64,000 bases of DNA from JAEXOD01 sp963667875 (lineage in GTDB: Bacteria; Bacteroidota; Ignavibacteria; Ignavibacteriales; Melioribacteraceae). The stretch is from assembly GCA_963667875.2 (NCBI GenBank), contig CAXXGC010000013.1:558001-622000 (forward strand), read 5' to 3'. Both the position numbers and the translations under genes were made by a program. The notes below the pieces were generated by a model, which did not search any database, was not told the DNA's origin, and saw only the letters and a list, made by a program, of their open reading frames with translations. This document shows, one piece after another, positions 18,288 to 27,612 of the stretch; the first letter of the stretch is position 1; each line of letters starts with the position of its first letter.

Positions 18288-18456
18288 CAGCAGCGGAACT
18301 GCGAAACGTTAATAGCATAAATTGTAAACAGAGAATTGGGAGCTGCGTAGCTGCGACACAAATTGCGTATAAAATTAAACGATGATTATATAATCACCTA
18401 TTATTGTTGATTTTATTAACGTTTTGAACCGATAATGCTGATTAATTCAATATTAT
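18288..18456 (+). repeat. Non-autonomous repeat unit 2 (169 bp)
   Basis: Same structure as the unit at 17338. Hairpin 1 carries one change (CGGAACTGCG) that breaks a pair. It is directly abutted by the next unit at 18457. Confidence 0.85.
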
Positions 18457-18626
18457 CAGCAGCGGAGCTGCGAAACGTTAATAGCACGAATTGTAAATAG
18501 AGAATTGGGAGCTGCGTAGCTGCGACACAAATTGCGTATAAAATTAAACGATAATTATATAATCACCTATTATTGTTGAATTTTATTAACGTTTTGAACC
18601 GATAATAATCATTAATTAAATTTTAT
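18457..18626 (+). repeat. Non-autonomous repeat unit 3 (170 bp)
   Basis: Head-to-tail with the unit at 18288, with no bases between. The left hairpin is intact, and the right end reads ATTAACGTTTTGAACCGATAA. Confidence 0.85.
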
Positions 18627-18682
18627 CAATCCAATTGATATTTAACCAATACAAACATCATTACAATCATAACCATTTTTAT

Positions 18683-18837
18683 CAGCAGCGGAGCTACGAA
18701 ACGTTAATAGCACGAATTGTAAATAAAGAATTAGGAGCTGCGTAGCTGCGGCACAAATTGCGTATAAAATTAAACGATAATTATATAATTACCAATTATT
18801 GTTGAATTTTATTAACGTTTTGAACCGATAATGCTGA
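18683..18837 (+). repeat. Non-autonomous repeat unit 4 (about 155 bp)
   Basis: Same left module with one change in hairpin 1 (GAGCTACG) and a right end stopping at ATGCTGA. It is separated from the preceding unit by 56 bp of AT-rich sequence resembling the spacer at 17507-17560. Confidence 0.8.
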
Positions 18838-18933
18838 AAAATTCTATATTGTCAATTATCTAATTAATTATTCAAATTATATAGTCATCATACAAATCAT
18901 AATAATCAAACAAATCACAGTTCAGACAATGTT

Positions 18934-20208
18934 TTACCTACAATAAAACTCAACTACCTTTTTTAATGCCATTTCGGAAGGTAAATTAAACGATTCGGCT
19001 GCTAACGTAATCATAATACTGTCAAAAGTTGGTCTATAAACACCTTTTGCTTTATAACCGCCCCCTTCAAAAACACCTAATCCGTTTTTATATTTAGGGT
19101 CATTAGGAGTTGGAATCGGTGTAGAAGGATCCATCAAATTTTTCCATTTACTTTCAAAATTAACCAAAGTAGTTAAATTGGCTTCCCAAGGTTCAACATC
19201 CAACGGATAAAAATCTTCATAAGCAACATCACTTGTATAATATTCATCACCCAATCCGGCTAAAGCATGGCCAAATTCATGAATAAATATTTTTTCGGCG
19301 TTTTTGTTTTTACCGGCAATAGTTAAATAATAATTGTAAATTCCCCCGCCGCCATATTTATCGGTATTAACAATTATTACAATTTGTTCGTGAGGTGCAT
19401 TTGCAGCAACATCACAAACCGATTTGTAATCACCTGTCATTAAATAACGTTCGCTATCAAAAGTATAAAAAGTGGAATTTACAACAGTATTTTTCCAAAT
19501 ATTTTTACCAGGAATATCCGTTCCGCTTTCTTTGGAATATGATTCAACACCCCAGATATTAATTTTATCCTTTAAGTTTGTAAATGGAGCATATTTAAAC
19601 AATGTATTGGCAAAAGTTTCGCAATCTTTTTTAAAACTGTCCATTTCATCCTTGGTGTAACCTTCGGCAATAAAAACAATATCTAACTTTTCATTAGGGT
19701 TACCGGAATAATGAACCTTAAAATTATCAAATTTTTGTTTTTGTTCTTTTTTAATAAAGTAGTTATTAGGAGACGAACTATATTCGTATTGTTTAATAAA
19801 ATTATTTTTTTTATCTCTTTTGGAAATTTCAACCTTGAACGAATCTTTGGGAAATGGAATTGTCATCGATTCGTTATAAGTTTTGAAAGTTTTTTTTGCT
19901 TCGTCTGTTGTCTGCCACTCGCCAAACAATGTACAATAACCTCTTGAATAAATCAAAGTATTGGTTTTTGCATCAAACACTTTAATAAAATAATTTCCAT
20001 ATTCTAAATTATCAATTAAATTTGTTTTGGAACCGTTCCATACTCCAGCATCAATCATTTCATCAAAACTGTAACTTTCAGAATTAAAATTACCTGTGTG
20101 AAAATAATCAAACCGAAGGGCGTTTTCGGTAAAATATTTATTGTACTCAATTTGTGCCTGCATTAACGATGCGGCAAATAAAAAAAGCATAAAAGATTTA
20201 GTTTTCAT
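18934..20208 (-). CDS. Secreted M64 family (IgA-peptidase-like) zinc metallopeptidase
   Basis: 424 residues with a Sec signal peptide ending near MQAQ. An N-terminal beta-rich domain precedes the M64 catalytic domain, where HEFGHALAGLGDEYY at about residue 309 supplies the HExxH zinc site. LDIVFIAEGYTKDEMD is another conserved block of this family. Unlike the M14 peptidase at 27613, I see no type IX sorting tail, so it may stay periplasmic or leave by another route. The gene is 14 bp from pyrE on the same strand and could be cotranscribed with it. The substrate is unknown. Confidence 0.9.
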   Translation of the reverse strand: MKTKSFMLFLFAASLMQAQIEYNKYFTENALRFDYFHTGNFNSESYSFDEMIDAGVWNGSKTNLIDNLEYGNYFIKVFDAKTNTLIYSRGYCTLFGEWQTTDEAKKTFKTYNESMTIPFPKDSFKVEISKRDKKNNFIKQYEYSSSPNNYFIKKEQKQKFDNFKVHYSGNPNEKLDIVFIAEGYTKDEMDSFKKDCETFANTLFKYAPFTNLKDKINIWGVESYSKESGTDIPGKNIWKNTVVNSTFYTFDSERYLMTGDYKSVCDVAANAPHEQIVIIVNTDKYGGGGIYNYYLTIAGKNKNAEKIFIHEFGHALAGLGDEYYTSDVAYEDFYPLDVEPWEANLTTLVNFESKWKNLMDPSTPIPTPNDPKYKNGLGVFEGGGYKAKGVYRPTFDSIMITLAAESFNLPSEMALKKVVEFYCR

Positions 20209-20222
20209 AATAATACCATTTA

Positions 20223-20801
20223 TTATTTAATTATTTTTCTTGAACCCGGTTTTACTAATTCCAAATTTTGTTTGCACAAAGGACATTCTTCCGGCATGTA
20301 CGAAACAACTTCAAGCTGTATTGAACTTACCTGAGGCACACCAAATTTAACTTTTCCATTACTTCGGTCTACAATCATTCCAACACCAACAAGATTAGCT
20401 TTGGTTTGTTTAACAATTTCAATCAATTCAAAAACCGAGCCGCCTGTTGTAACAACATCTTCACATATTAATACATTTTCATTCTCGTTCAAATTAAAAC
20501 CTCTGCGCAAAGTTAATTTTGAATCTTCACGTTCGGCAAAAATTGACCTTTTATTAAGCTGCCTTGCAACTTCCTGTCCAACAATTATACCGCCTAGTGC
20601 AGGTGATAAAACAGTATCAATTTTGTATTCCTTAAAAAAATTGGAAATTGTTTTGCAGACAATTTCGGTTTTATCGGGAAACTGCAAAACTTTAGCACAT
20701 TGGAAATATTGATTACTGTGTCTGCCGGAAGTTAATAAAAAATGCCCTTCCAAAAGGGCACTTGTTTCAATAAAAATTTCATAATTAGTTTTAGTTTTCA
20801 T
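20223..20801 (-). CDS. pyrE: Orotate phosphoribosyltransferase
   Basis: Makes OMP from orotate and PRPP in pyrimidine synthesis. The N-terminal LLTSGRHSNQYFQCAK is the orotate-binding block, and VLICEDVVTTGGS is the PRPP-binding loop. The 192 residues include a C-terminal extension with PEECPLCKQN, a CxxC pair seen in one PyrE subgroup. The frame has a TTG three bases earlier, but the ATG at 20801 with AGGT upstream is the better start. It lies eight bases after the pterin dehydratase gene. Confidence 0.95.
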   Translation of the reverse strand: MKTKTNYEIFIETSALLEGHFLLTSGRHSNQYFQCAKVLQFPDKTEIVCKTISNFFKEYKIDTVLSPALGGIIVGQEVARQLNKRSIFAEREDSKLTLRRGFNLNENENVLICEDVVTTGGSVFELIEIVKQTKANLVGVGMIVDRSNGKVKFGVPQVSSIQLEVVSYMPEECPLCKQNLELVKPGSRKIIK

Positions 20802-20809
20802 CAAATAAC

Positions 20810-21088
20810 CTAAATTTTATCAATTTGAGTAATTAATTCAATATCCTTAATTGTAATACCGCCAACCTGATGAGTGAAAGTTTTTATACTTACCTGATTA
20901 TACGAAAACAAAGAAATATCCGGATGATGCTCCACTTTTTCAGCAAGCATTCCAACTTTTACAACAAAACTTAAGGCTTCAAAAAAATTCACAAATTTAA
21001 ATTTCTTTTCCAATGCAAATCCGTGAAATACCCACTCTTGATGAGTACTAGTCAGATCGAATATTTCAGCATCCGAAAGTTTTTTCAT
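20810..21088 (-). CDS. phhB: Pterin-4a-carbinolamine dehydratase
   Basis: 92-residue PCD/DCoH-family protein that dehydrates 4a-hydroxytetrahydropterin. The active-site block EHHPDI is present, and the length matches the family. No aromatic amino acid hydroxylase is next to it, so the pterin-using partner is not evident; some members act in molybdopterin-related or unknown steps. It is placed between clpC and pyrE with small gaps (12 and 8 bp), suggesting one transcription unit clpC-phhB-pyrE. Confidence 0.92.
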   Translation of the reverse strand: MKKLSDAEIFDLTSTHQEWVFHGFALEKKFKFVNFFEALSFVVKVGMLAEKVEHHPDISLFSYNQVSIKTFTHQVGGITIKDIELITQIDKI

Positions 21089-21100
21089 ATAATCCTTTCT

Positions 21101-23644
21101 TTAATTATTATCCGATATTTTTATTCCTTTATCGCTGCCATCAGTCAGTTTTAACGGATCTTCATTTATTGGTTCATCTAATAATTTTTGTTCGGGATAT
21201 TCAACAAAATAAATTTCTTCAGTACCCGCCTTATGTTTAATTAATATTTTAGCTCCTTCCTTAAAAGTACCTAAAATAATTTCTTCTGCAAGCGGATCTT
21301 CAAGATATCTTTGAATTGCCCGTTTTAATGGACGTGCACCAAATTTTGGATCAAATCCTTTGTCCGCCAAAAATTCTTCAGCCGATTCATCAAGGAATAA
21401 ATCCATTTTGTTTTCATGTATATTTTTAATTAATTCATTTAACTCAATTTTGATTATTTTTTTGATGTCAGTTTTTTCTAAATTTCTGAACACAATAGTA
21501 TCATCAACCCTGTTTAAAAATTCAGGATTAAATAATCTTTTCATGGCATCTTGTACTGTATTTTTAAGACTTTCATATTTATCATGCTCATTATCCGAAC
21601 CAAAACCAAAAGCACCTGTCGATTTGATTTCCCTGGTTCCAACATTAGAAGTCATAATAATAATAGTGTTCTTAAAATCAACTTTTCGGCCTAAACTATC
21701 GGTTAATAAACCATCGTCCAATACTTGTAACAGTATATTAAAAACATCAGGATGAGCTTTTTCAATTTCATCAAGAAGCACAACCGAATACGGTTTTCTT
21801 CTAACTTTTTCAGTTAACTGTCCGCCTTCTTCATAACCAACATATCCCGGAGGGGCACCAACCAAACGCGAAACCGAATATTTTTCCATATATTCGCTCA
21901 TATCTATTCTAACCAAAGATTCTTCACTATCAAATAAATATCTCGATAAAACTTTGGCAAGTTCTGTTTTACCAACACCTGTTGGACCTAAAAAGATAAA
22001 ACTTCCTATTGGTCTATGCGGATTTTTTAATCCTGCTCTTGCTCTTCTAATAGCTTTTGTTAATTTTTTAACTGCTTCTTCCTGACCGATAATTTTGGAA
22101 GATAAAAATTCTTCCATTTTCATTAATTTATCGGATTCAGCTTGAACAACTCGTGTAACAGGAATACCTGTCATCATAGAAACTACAACACCAATATCCT
22201 CTTCGGTTACATCATAAACCAATTCTCTTGTTTTAGCTTCCCAATCTTTTTTTGCATTTTCCAAATCGGATTGAATGTTTCGTTCTCTGTCACGCAATCG
22301 TGCAGCTTCTTCATAATCTTGCTGTTTAACAACTAATATTTTTAGTTGTCTAACTTTTTCCAGTTCTTCTTCAAGTTTAACAATATCATCAGAAACTGTC
22401 AAATGTCCCATATGAACACGTGATCCTGCTTCATCCAAAACGTCAATAGCTTTATCAGGAAAATGTCTATCGGTAATATATCTATCACTCAATCTTACGC
22501 ACGATAGTATTGCTTCGTGTGAATATTTTACATGATGATGTTCTTCATATTTGAATTTAATACTATCCAAAATTTGAATTGTTTCATCAACCGAAGGAGG
22601 ATCCACCATCACTTTTTGGAATCTTCTATCTAAAGCACCATCTGTTTCAATAAATTTGCGGTATTCATCAAGTGTAGTTGCTCCTATACATTGTATATCA
22701 CCACGAGCTAAAGCCGGTTTAAACATGTTTGAAGCATCCAAAGAACCGGAAGCACCGCCGGCACCAACAATTGTATGTAATTCGTCAATAAATAAAATCA
22801 CATCTTCGGCTTTTTCCAATTCATTCATTAATGCTTTCATTCGTTCTTCAAATTGTCCGCGGTATTTTGTGCCGGCAACCAAACCGGCTAAATCCAACGT
22901 TACAACTCGTTTATCTTGTAATATTCTTGGAACCTTTCTTAGAACAATTTTAAGAGCTAATCCTTCGGCTATTGCTGTTTTTCCAACACCGGGTTCGCCA
23001 ATTAAAACAGGATTATTTTTTTTCCTTCTGCTTAAAACTTGGGCAACTCTTTCAATTTCTTTTTCACGTCCAATAACTGGATCCAACTTATCTTCAATTG
23101 CAAGTTTTGTTAAATCACGTCCAAAATTATCTAAAACCGGTGTCTTAGTTTTTTCTACTTTTTTTGCAGCTCCAAATGCAGGTATGCTGCCGGCTTTTTC
23201 TGCCGATTTGCTATTTAGAATATTAAACAATTCAGCTTTAGTATTTTCATAAGTAACATTAAATTGGTTTAACACTTGAGTTGCTATATTTTCTTCATCA
23301 CGTAAAAGAGATAATAAAACATGCTCTGTCCCTATTATATCCGATTTAAATAATTTAGCTTCATTTTGCGTAATGCGCAAAACTTTTTCAGCTTGTTTTG
23401 TTAAAGGAATATTACCAATTGTTAAAGTTCCGCCTGCCGTACGCACTAAATCTTCAACTGCTTTTTTAAGTTTTATAATATCACAATCTAAATTTTTTAA
23501 TATTTTAATGGCTACACCCTGCCCTTCTCTTATCATACCTAAAAGCAGGTGTTCAGTTCCTATGTAATCGTGACCTAGTCTTAAGGCTTCTTCACGACTT
23601 AATCTTATTACGTCCTGAACTCTGTCCGAAAAATTTCCATCCAT
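21101..23644 (-). CDS. clpC: ClpC-type AAA+ unfoldase of the Clp protease
   Basis: 847-residue HSP100 protein that unfolds substrates for ClpP. In order: an N-terminal repeat domain (GTEHLLLGMIREG twice, residues ~1-145), AAA1 with GEPGVGKT, a middle coiled-coil containing a UVR-like motif (QQDYEEAARLRDRE), AAA2 with GPTGVGKT, and a C-terminal D2-small domain (NPEFLNRVDD, FGARPLKRAIQ). The frame extends upstream to a TTG at 23668, but the ATG at 23644 has AGAGG at the right distance and matches ClpC N-termini. It is divergent from floA across about 260 bp that should hold both promoters. Confidence 0.96.
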   Translation of the reverse strand: MDGNFSDRVQDVIRLSREEALRLGHDYIGTEHLLLGMIREGQGVAIKILKNLDCDIIKLKKAVEDLVRTAGGTLTIGNIPLTKQAEKVLRITQNEAKLFKSDIIGTEHVLLSLLRDEENIATQVLNQFNVTYENTKAELFNILNSKSAEKAGSIPAFGAAKKVEKTKTPVLDNFGRDLTKLAIEDKLDPVIGREKEIERVAQVLSRRKKNNPVLIGEPGVGKTAIAEGLALKIVLRKVPRILQDKRVVTLDLAGLVAGTKYRGQFEERMKALMNELEKAEDVILFIDELHTIVGAGGASGSLDASNMFKPALARGDIQCIGATTLDEYRKFIETDGALDRRFQKVMVDPPSVDETIQILDSIKFKYEEHHHVKYSHEAILSCVRLSDRYITDRHFPDKAIDVLDEAGSRVHMGHLTVSDDIVKLEEELEKVRQLKILVVKQQDYEEAARLRDRERNIQSDLENAKKDWEAKTRELVYDVTEEDIGVVVSMMTGIPVTRVVQAESDKLMKMEEFLSSKIIGQEEAVKKLTKAIRRARAGLKNPHRPIGSFIFLGPTGVGKTELAKVLSRYLFDSEESLVRIDMSEYMEKYSVSRLVGAPPGYVGYEEGGQLTEKVRRKPYSVVLLDEIEKAHPDVFNILLQVLDDGLLTDSLGRKVDFKNTIIIMTSNVGTREIKSTGAFGFGSDNEHDKYESLKNTVQDAMKRLFNPEFLNRVDDTIVFRNLEKTDIKKIIKIELNELIKNIHENKMDLFLDESAEEFLADKGFDPKFGARPLKRAIQRYLEDPLAEEIILGTFKEGAKILIKHKAGTEEIYFVEYPEQKLLDEPINEDPLKLTDGSDKGIKISDNN

Positions 23645-23903
23645 AGTTTGTTTACCTCTGTTTTTCAATATCTAACACAATAATAACGCAAATTGTTTCA
23701 AAAAGTTAAAATAGATTTATTATTACCCTTATTAATTAACAAACTTAATATTATGCTTTGAAATTAATAAAAAATCAGTTAAATTTTTGTACATTATATA
23801 ATATAATTTTACAAATTTGTATTATTTATAATAACAATATAGCAAATCAAAAAATTAAATATTAATTTTTTTTATAACAAAGGATAGAAATTAAGGAGCC
23901 ATT

Positions 23904-24899
23904 ATGGAAGCAGTACAAGGTGTTTCAATATTAATTATTTTTGGCGTTCTGTTATTTTTAATAATGTTTACATATTATGTGCCAATTGGTTTATTCATTA
24001 CCGCATATTTTTCGGGTGTACAAGTAAAAATATTCAAGGATTTAGTTGGAATGAGATTAAGAAAAGTTCCTCCAACAGTAATTATCAGAAGTCAAATTAC
24101 AGCTACAAAAGCAGGAATTCAACTTGAACTTGGAAAACTTGAAGCTCATTATCTTGCCGGCGGAAATGTTAATAATGTAATTAACGCATTAATTTCAGCG
24201 CATAAGGCAAATTTGGATTTATCATTTGAACGTGCAGCAGCTATTGACTTGGCAGGCCGTGATGTATTGGATGCTGTTAAGATGTCAGTAATTCCTAAAG
24301 TTATTGAAACTCCCCTAGTTTCAGGTGTTGCTAAAGATGGTATTCAGTTAAAAGCAGTTGCAAGAATTACAGTTCGTGCAAATCTGGAAAGATTAGTTGG
24401 CGGTGCCGGCGAAGCAACCATTTTAGCCCGTGTAGGCGAAGGAATTGTTTCAACTATTGGTGCTTCCGCTTCGCATAAAGAAGTTTTGGAAAACCCTGAT
24501 AATATATCAAAAAGCGTTTTAGCTAAAGGACTTGATGCCGGAACAGCTTTTGAAATTCTTTCAATTGATATTGCAGATGTTGATGTTGGTAACAATATTG
24601 GTGCTATTTTACAAGCCGATCAAGCAGAAGCAGATTTAAAAGTAGCTCGTGCAAAAGCAGAAGAAAGAAGAGCTGCAGCAGTTGCACTTGAACAGGAAAT
24701 GGTTGCTGAAGTTGCAAAAATGCGCGCAAAAGTTGTTGAAGCCGAATCGGAAGTTCCTCATGCAATAGCAGAAGCATTTAGAACCGGAAATCTTGGTATT
24801 ATGGATTATTATCAATTGCGTAATGTACAAGCAGATACGGACATGCGTAATTCAATAGCTAAACCTGATTCAGTAAAAGGCAAAGATAAAAATGGATAA
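23904..24899 (+). CDS. floA: Flotillin-like protein FloA (UPF0365)
   Basis: 331-residue membrane scaffold of the SPFH superfamily, associated with membrane microdomains. An N-terminal hydrophobic hairpin (residues ~8-35) is followed by the SPFH domain and an Ala/Glu-rich coiled coil (KVARAKAEERRAAAVALEQEM). The sequence is typical of the FloA/YqfA family. A strong AAGGAG site precedes the ATG. FloA genes often follow an NfeD gene; none is here. Instead the 3' end overlaps a small membrane protein gene by eight bases. Confidence 0.95.
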   Translation: MEAVQGVSILIIFGVLLFLIMFTYYVPIGLFITAYFSGVQVKIFKDLVGMRLRKVPPTVIIRSQITATKAGIQLELGKLEAHYLAGGNVNNVINALISAHKANLDLSFERAAAIDLAGRDVLDAVKMSVIPKVIETPLVSGVAKDGIQLKAVARITVRANLERLVGGAGEATILARVGEGIVSTIGASASHKEVLENPDNISKSVLAKGLDAGTAFEILSIDIADVDVGNNIGAILQADQAEADLKVARAKAEERRAAAVALEQEMVAEVAKMRAKVVEAESEVPHAIAEAFRTGNLGIMDYYQLRNVQADTDMRNSIAKPDSVKGKDKNG

Positions 24900-25431
24900 T
24901 ATTATTGAATATTTAGTTGCAATAATTTTTATTATCAGTTTTTTAAGTGAGATTTTTAAGAAGAAAAAAGGAGGAACCACTGTTCCTCCTTCCAATTCAA
25001 AGAAATCGCAAGACCAGGATACATATTCAATTCCCGATCGCCTTGATGATGCGTTTAGAATCAAAGTACAAAAGGGAAAACCTGTGCAAAAGAAAATGGA
25101 TAGTTATGTTTCTGCAACTATTGGTAAAACGAACCCTTATCAAACTCAATATTCGTATGATACGTCAATTTCAGCTAAAGATGCAATAATAACTTCGGAA
25201 GATAGTTTAATTCAACGATATGAAAAAAGGAAAAACAGCGAAAGTACTATTCCCTCTTTTGTAAATCAAAACACAGCATATTCTACTGAACAGATGCAAG
25301 ATTTTAAAGATAACATTAATGATATAAAAAAAGAGCTTTTTAACTATTCATCGTTGCGCGATTTTGTTGTAGTCAGCGAAGTTTTAGGTAAACCTTTAGC
25401 ATTACGAAAAAAATGCCAAAGAACATTTTAA
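24892..25431 (+). CDS. Hypothetical single-span membrane protein downstream of floA
   Basis: 179 residues with one membrane helix at ~5-21, a Lys-rich stop-transfer stretch, a long polar region rich in Ser, Thr, Gln and Tyr, and a C-terminal block LRDFVVVSEVLGKPLALR. I recall similar endings in small uncharacterised membrane proteins of several phyla. It overlaps floA by eight bases and the helicase gene by 19, so the three are translationally coupled. Function unknown; a FloA-linked membrane factor is only a guess from position. Confidence 0.7.
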   Translation: MDNIIEYLVAIIFIISFLSEIFKKKKGGTTVPPSNSKKSQDQDTYSIPDRLDDAFRIKVQKGKPVQKKMDSYVSATIGKTNPYQTQYSYDTSISAKDAIITSEDSLIQRYEKRKNSESTIPSFVNQNTAYSTEQMQDFKDNINDIKKELFNYSSLRDFVVVSEVLGKPLALRKKCQRTF

Positions 25432-27416
25432 TAAAAAAACTCAAGAATATTAATTCAATTGAAAAGGTTCCTATACATAAATCTTTTTCAATTGATTATG
25501 AAAATTTATTAAATCCGGCTCAATTGGATGCTGTAAAATCAATTGACGGTGAATATTTATTAATTGCGGGTGCCGGAACAGGTAAAACCAGAACATTAGT
25601 CTATCGCGTTGCCCGCTTAATTGAATTAGGCAATGACCCCAAAAGTATATTACTTTTAACCTTCACACGCAAAGCAGCACAAGAGATGTTAAGCCGGGCT
25701 TCTTTGCTTTTGGATGCAAGATGTTCTAAAATTAACGGCGGTACATTTCATTCATTTGCTAACATTACTTTACGCAAATATGCCAAGTCAATGGGAATTG
25801 ACCCTTCTTTTACAATTTTGGATCAAGGTGATTGCCAGGATATTATTAATCTAATCAGAGCACAGTTAAAATTAAATGTCACCGATAAACGATTCCCTAA
25901 AAAAGAAACAATTTACAAGGTATTTAGCCTAAGCTTAAACACTTATAAACCAATTGAAGAAATAATTGCCAAAGAGTATCCCCATTTTAAAGATCATACA
26001 AACCAATTATTAAATATTTTTGAATTATTCAAGCAGTATAAACAGAAAAACAGTTTGCTGGACTACGATGATTTATTAATTCAACTTAATAGATTTTTAG
26101 AAGCCGATGACTTTGTAAGCCGTGCTTTTTTAAGCGAAATTAAATACGTTATGGTTGATGAATATCAGGATACAAATTATTTGCAGGCAAAAATTGTACA
26201 AAATTTAGCCCGGTCAAATAACAATATTATGGTAGTTGGCGACGATTCCCAATCTATTTATTCTTTTAGAGGGGCTGATGTTTCAAATATTCTAAATTTC
26301 CCACAATTGTTTAATAATGTAAAAATAATTAAACTTGAAGAAAATTACAGAAGTACTCAGTCTATTTTAGATTTTACCAACTATATAATTAAACAGGCAT
26401 TTATTAAGTTTGATAAAGAATTATATACAAAAAAAAATACCGGCGAACTTCCTGTAATAATTGCAGCTAAAAACGAAAATATTCAATCACGTTTTATTGT
26501 AAACCAAATTTTGGAAATTAGAGAAAGTGGTGTGCAATTAAATGATATAGCTGTTTTATTCAGATCCTCTTATTTTTCATTTGATTTGGAGCTTGAACTT
26601 GCAAAAGCCGGAATTCCTTTTATTAAAATTGGCGGGATAAAGTTTATTGAAACTGCTCATATTAAAGATGTTTTAGCTTTTTTACGTATTTCGGCAAACA
26701 TTAAGGATTTTGTAAGCTGGTATAGAGTATTGTTATTACACGAAGGAATTGGCCCTAAAAAAGCAGAAGCAATAATGAATGATATTACTTCTTTATCAAT
26801 TAATTTTAATGCTCATCCCGAAAAAATTACAAGCAAAAATATTAATGATAAAATTTATAACCTATTTAATTTATTTTATACATTAAATTCTAAAAAATAC
26901 TCCCCTACAGAAAAGTTACAGCTGATTGTAAGTTATTATACTCCTATATTTGAAGCAAAATATGATGATTTTCATAAACGCCGAAAAGATTTGGAAATTT
27001 TAAGTTCAATTTCGGAAAGATACAGAAGCACTGACAGCTTTTTATCTGATATGGTATTAGAACCTCCTCGCGACAGCATTATTGATGTTGACGGTGAAAG
27101 TAAGGATGATGAATTATTAACACTTTCTACAATTCATTCGGCAAAAGGACTTGAGTGGCATTCGGTATTTATCATCCATGCGCTTGAAGGATTTTTCCCT
27201 TCCGCTATGTCATTGGAAAAAGAAGATCAATTGGAAGAAGAAAGAAGATTAATGTATGTAGCCGCTACACGAGCAAAACAAAATCTTTATATTTCTTATC
27301 CTAATTACGTTTTCGATCGGTTCTCGGGTGTTTCATTCTCAAAACCATCCCGTTTTATTGCCGATGTAAGTGAAAATCTGATTGAAAATTGGATAATAGC
27401 CGAAGAAATGGAATAA
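25413..27416 (+). CDS. uvrD: UvrD/Rep/PcrA-type ATP-dependent DNA helicase
   Basis: 667-residue SF1A helicase translocating 3'-5' on ssDNA. Motifs in order: NPAQLDAV (Q motif), AGAGTGKTRTLVYR (Walker A), TFTRKAAQEM, VDEYQDTN (Walker B), VVGDDSQSIYSFRGA (III), EENYRST (IV), STIHSAKGLEWHSVF (V) and RRLMYVAATRAKQNL (VI). The short C-terminus places it near the PcrA/Rep side without a long tail. It starts inside the end of the preceding membrane-protein gene. A repair or replication-restart role is the family expectation. Confidence 0.93.
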   Translation: MPKNILIKKLKNINSIEKVPIHKSFSIDYENLLNPAQLDAVKSIDGEYLLIAGAGTGKTRTLVYRVARLIELGNDPKSILLLTFTRKAAQEMLSRASLLLDARCSKINGGTFHSFANITLRKYAKSMGIDPSFTILDQGDCQDIINLIRAQLKLNVTDKRFPKKETIYKVFSLSLNTYKPIEEIIAKEYPHFKDHTNQLLNIFELFKQYKQKNSLLDYDDLLIQLNRFLEADDFVSRAFLSEIKYVMVDEYQDTNYLQAKIVQNLARSNNNIMVVGDDSQSIYSFRGADVSNILNFPQLFNNVKIIKLEENYRSTQSILDFTNYIIKQAFIKFDKELYTKKNTGELPVIIAAKNENIQSRFIVNQILEIRESGVQLNDIAVLFRSSYFSFDLELELAKAGIPFIKIGGIKFIETAHIKDVLAFLRISANIKDFVSWYRVLLLHEGIGPKKAEAIMNDITSLSINFNAHPEKITSKNINDKIYNLFNLFYTLNSKKYSPTEKLQLIVSYYTPIFEAKYDDFHKRRKDLEILSSISERYRSTDSFLSDMVLEPPRDSIIDVDGESKDDELLTLSTIHSAKGLEWHSVFIIHALEGFFPSAMSLEKEDQLEEERRLMYVAATRAKQNLYISYPNYVFDRFSGVSFSKPSRFIADVSENLIENWIIAEEME

Positions 27417-27443
27417 TTAGCAAATTTATCTTTTCTCCATCTT

Positions 27444-27488
27444 TTATGCTAATTTATTTATTTTTATTACATTTATTATTTTTAACAT
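27444..27488 (-). CDS. Possible 14-codon leader/small ORF with a consensus ribosome site
   Basis: On the minus strand AAGGAGG is followed by five bases and ATG, opening MLKIINVIKINKLA and a TAA stop. No other reason for such a strong ribosome site is visible in this short intergenic gap, but the peptide is too short to assess by sequence alone. Confidence 0.25.
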   Translation of the reverse strand: MLKIINVIKINKLA

Positions 27489-27612
27489 AACAACCTCCTT
27501 ATTTTTTTTCTTCAAAAACAATAATATTTATTAAATAAGATATTTATGTTGAATTTAACATTATTATTCCAGAAATTTCTTTGTTAATTAAAAATTATTA
27601 TGTGGTTTTATT

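Larger units (their letters stand above)
18202..18933. other. 732 bp gap filled with repeat units
   Basis: Holds the right module of the transposase element, then three repeat units in direct orientation (18288-18456, 18457-18626, 18683-18837), a short AT-rich tail and an inverted copy of the dispersed TTGTCTGAAC repeat (18911-18930) directly beside the M64 gene stop. No gene seen. Confidence 0.75.

Noticed and set aside
18288..18837. Regular direct repeats looked at first like a CRISPR array.
   Set aside because: Units are 155-170 bp, two abut with no spacer, the intervening sequence is not unique spacer-like DNA, and no cas gene is near. The shared ends match the transposase element instead.
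18934..20208. Type IX sorting tail on the M64 peptidase.
   Set aside because: The protein ends shortly after the catalytic domain with no NPFNP-like block or closing beta segment, unlike the M14 peptidase.
22656..23252. A 198-codon open frame antisense to clpC.
   Set aside because: It lies wholly within the strongly supported clpC gene, has no recognisable domain and no good ribosome site; it is a shadow of the coding frame.
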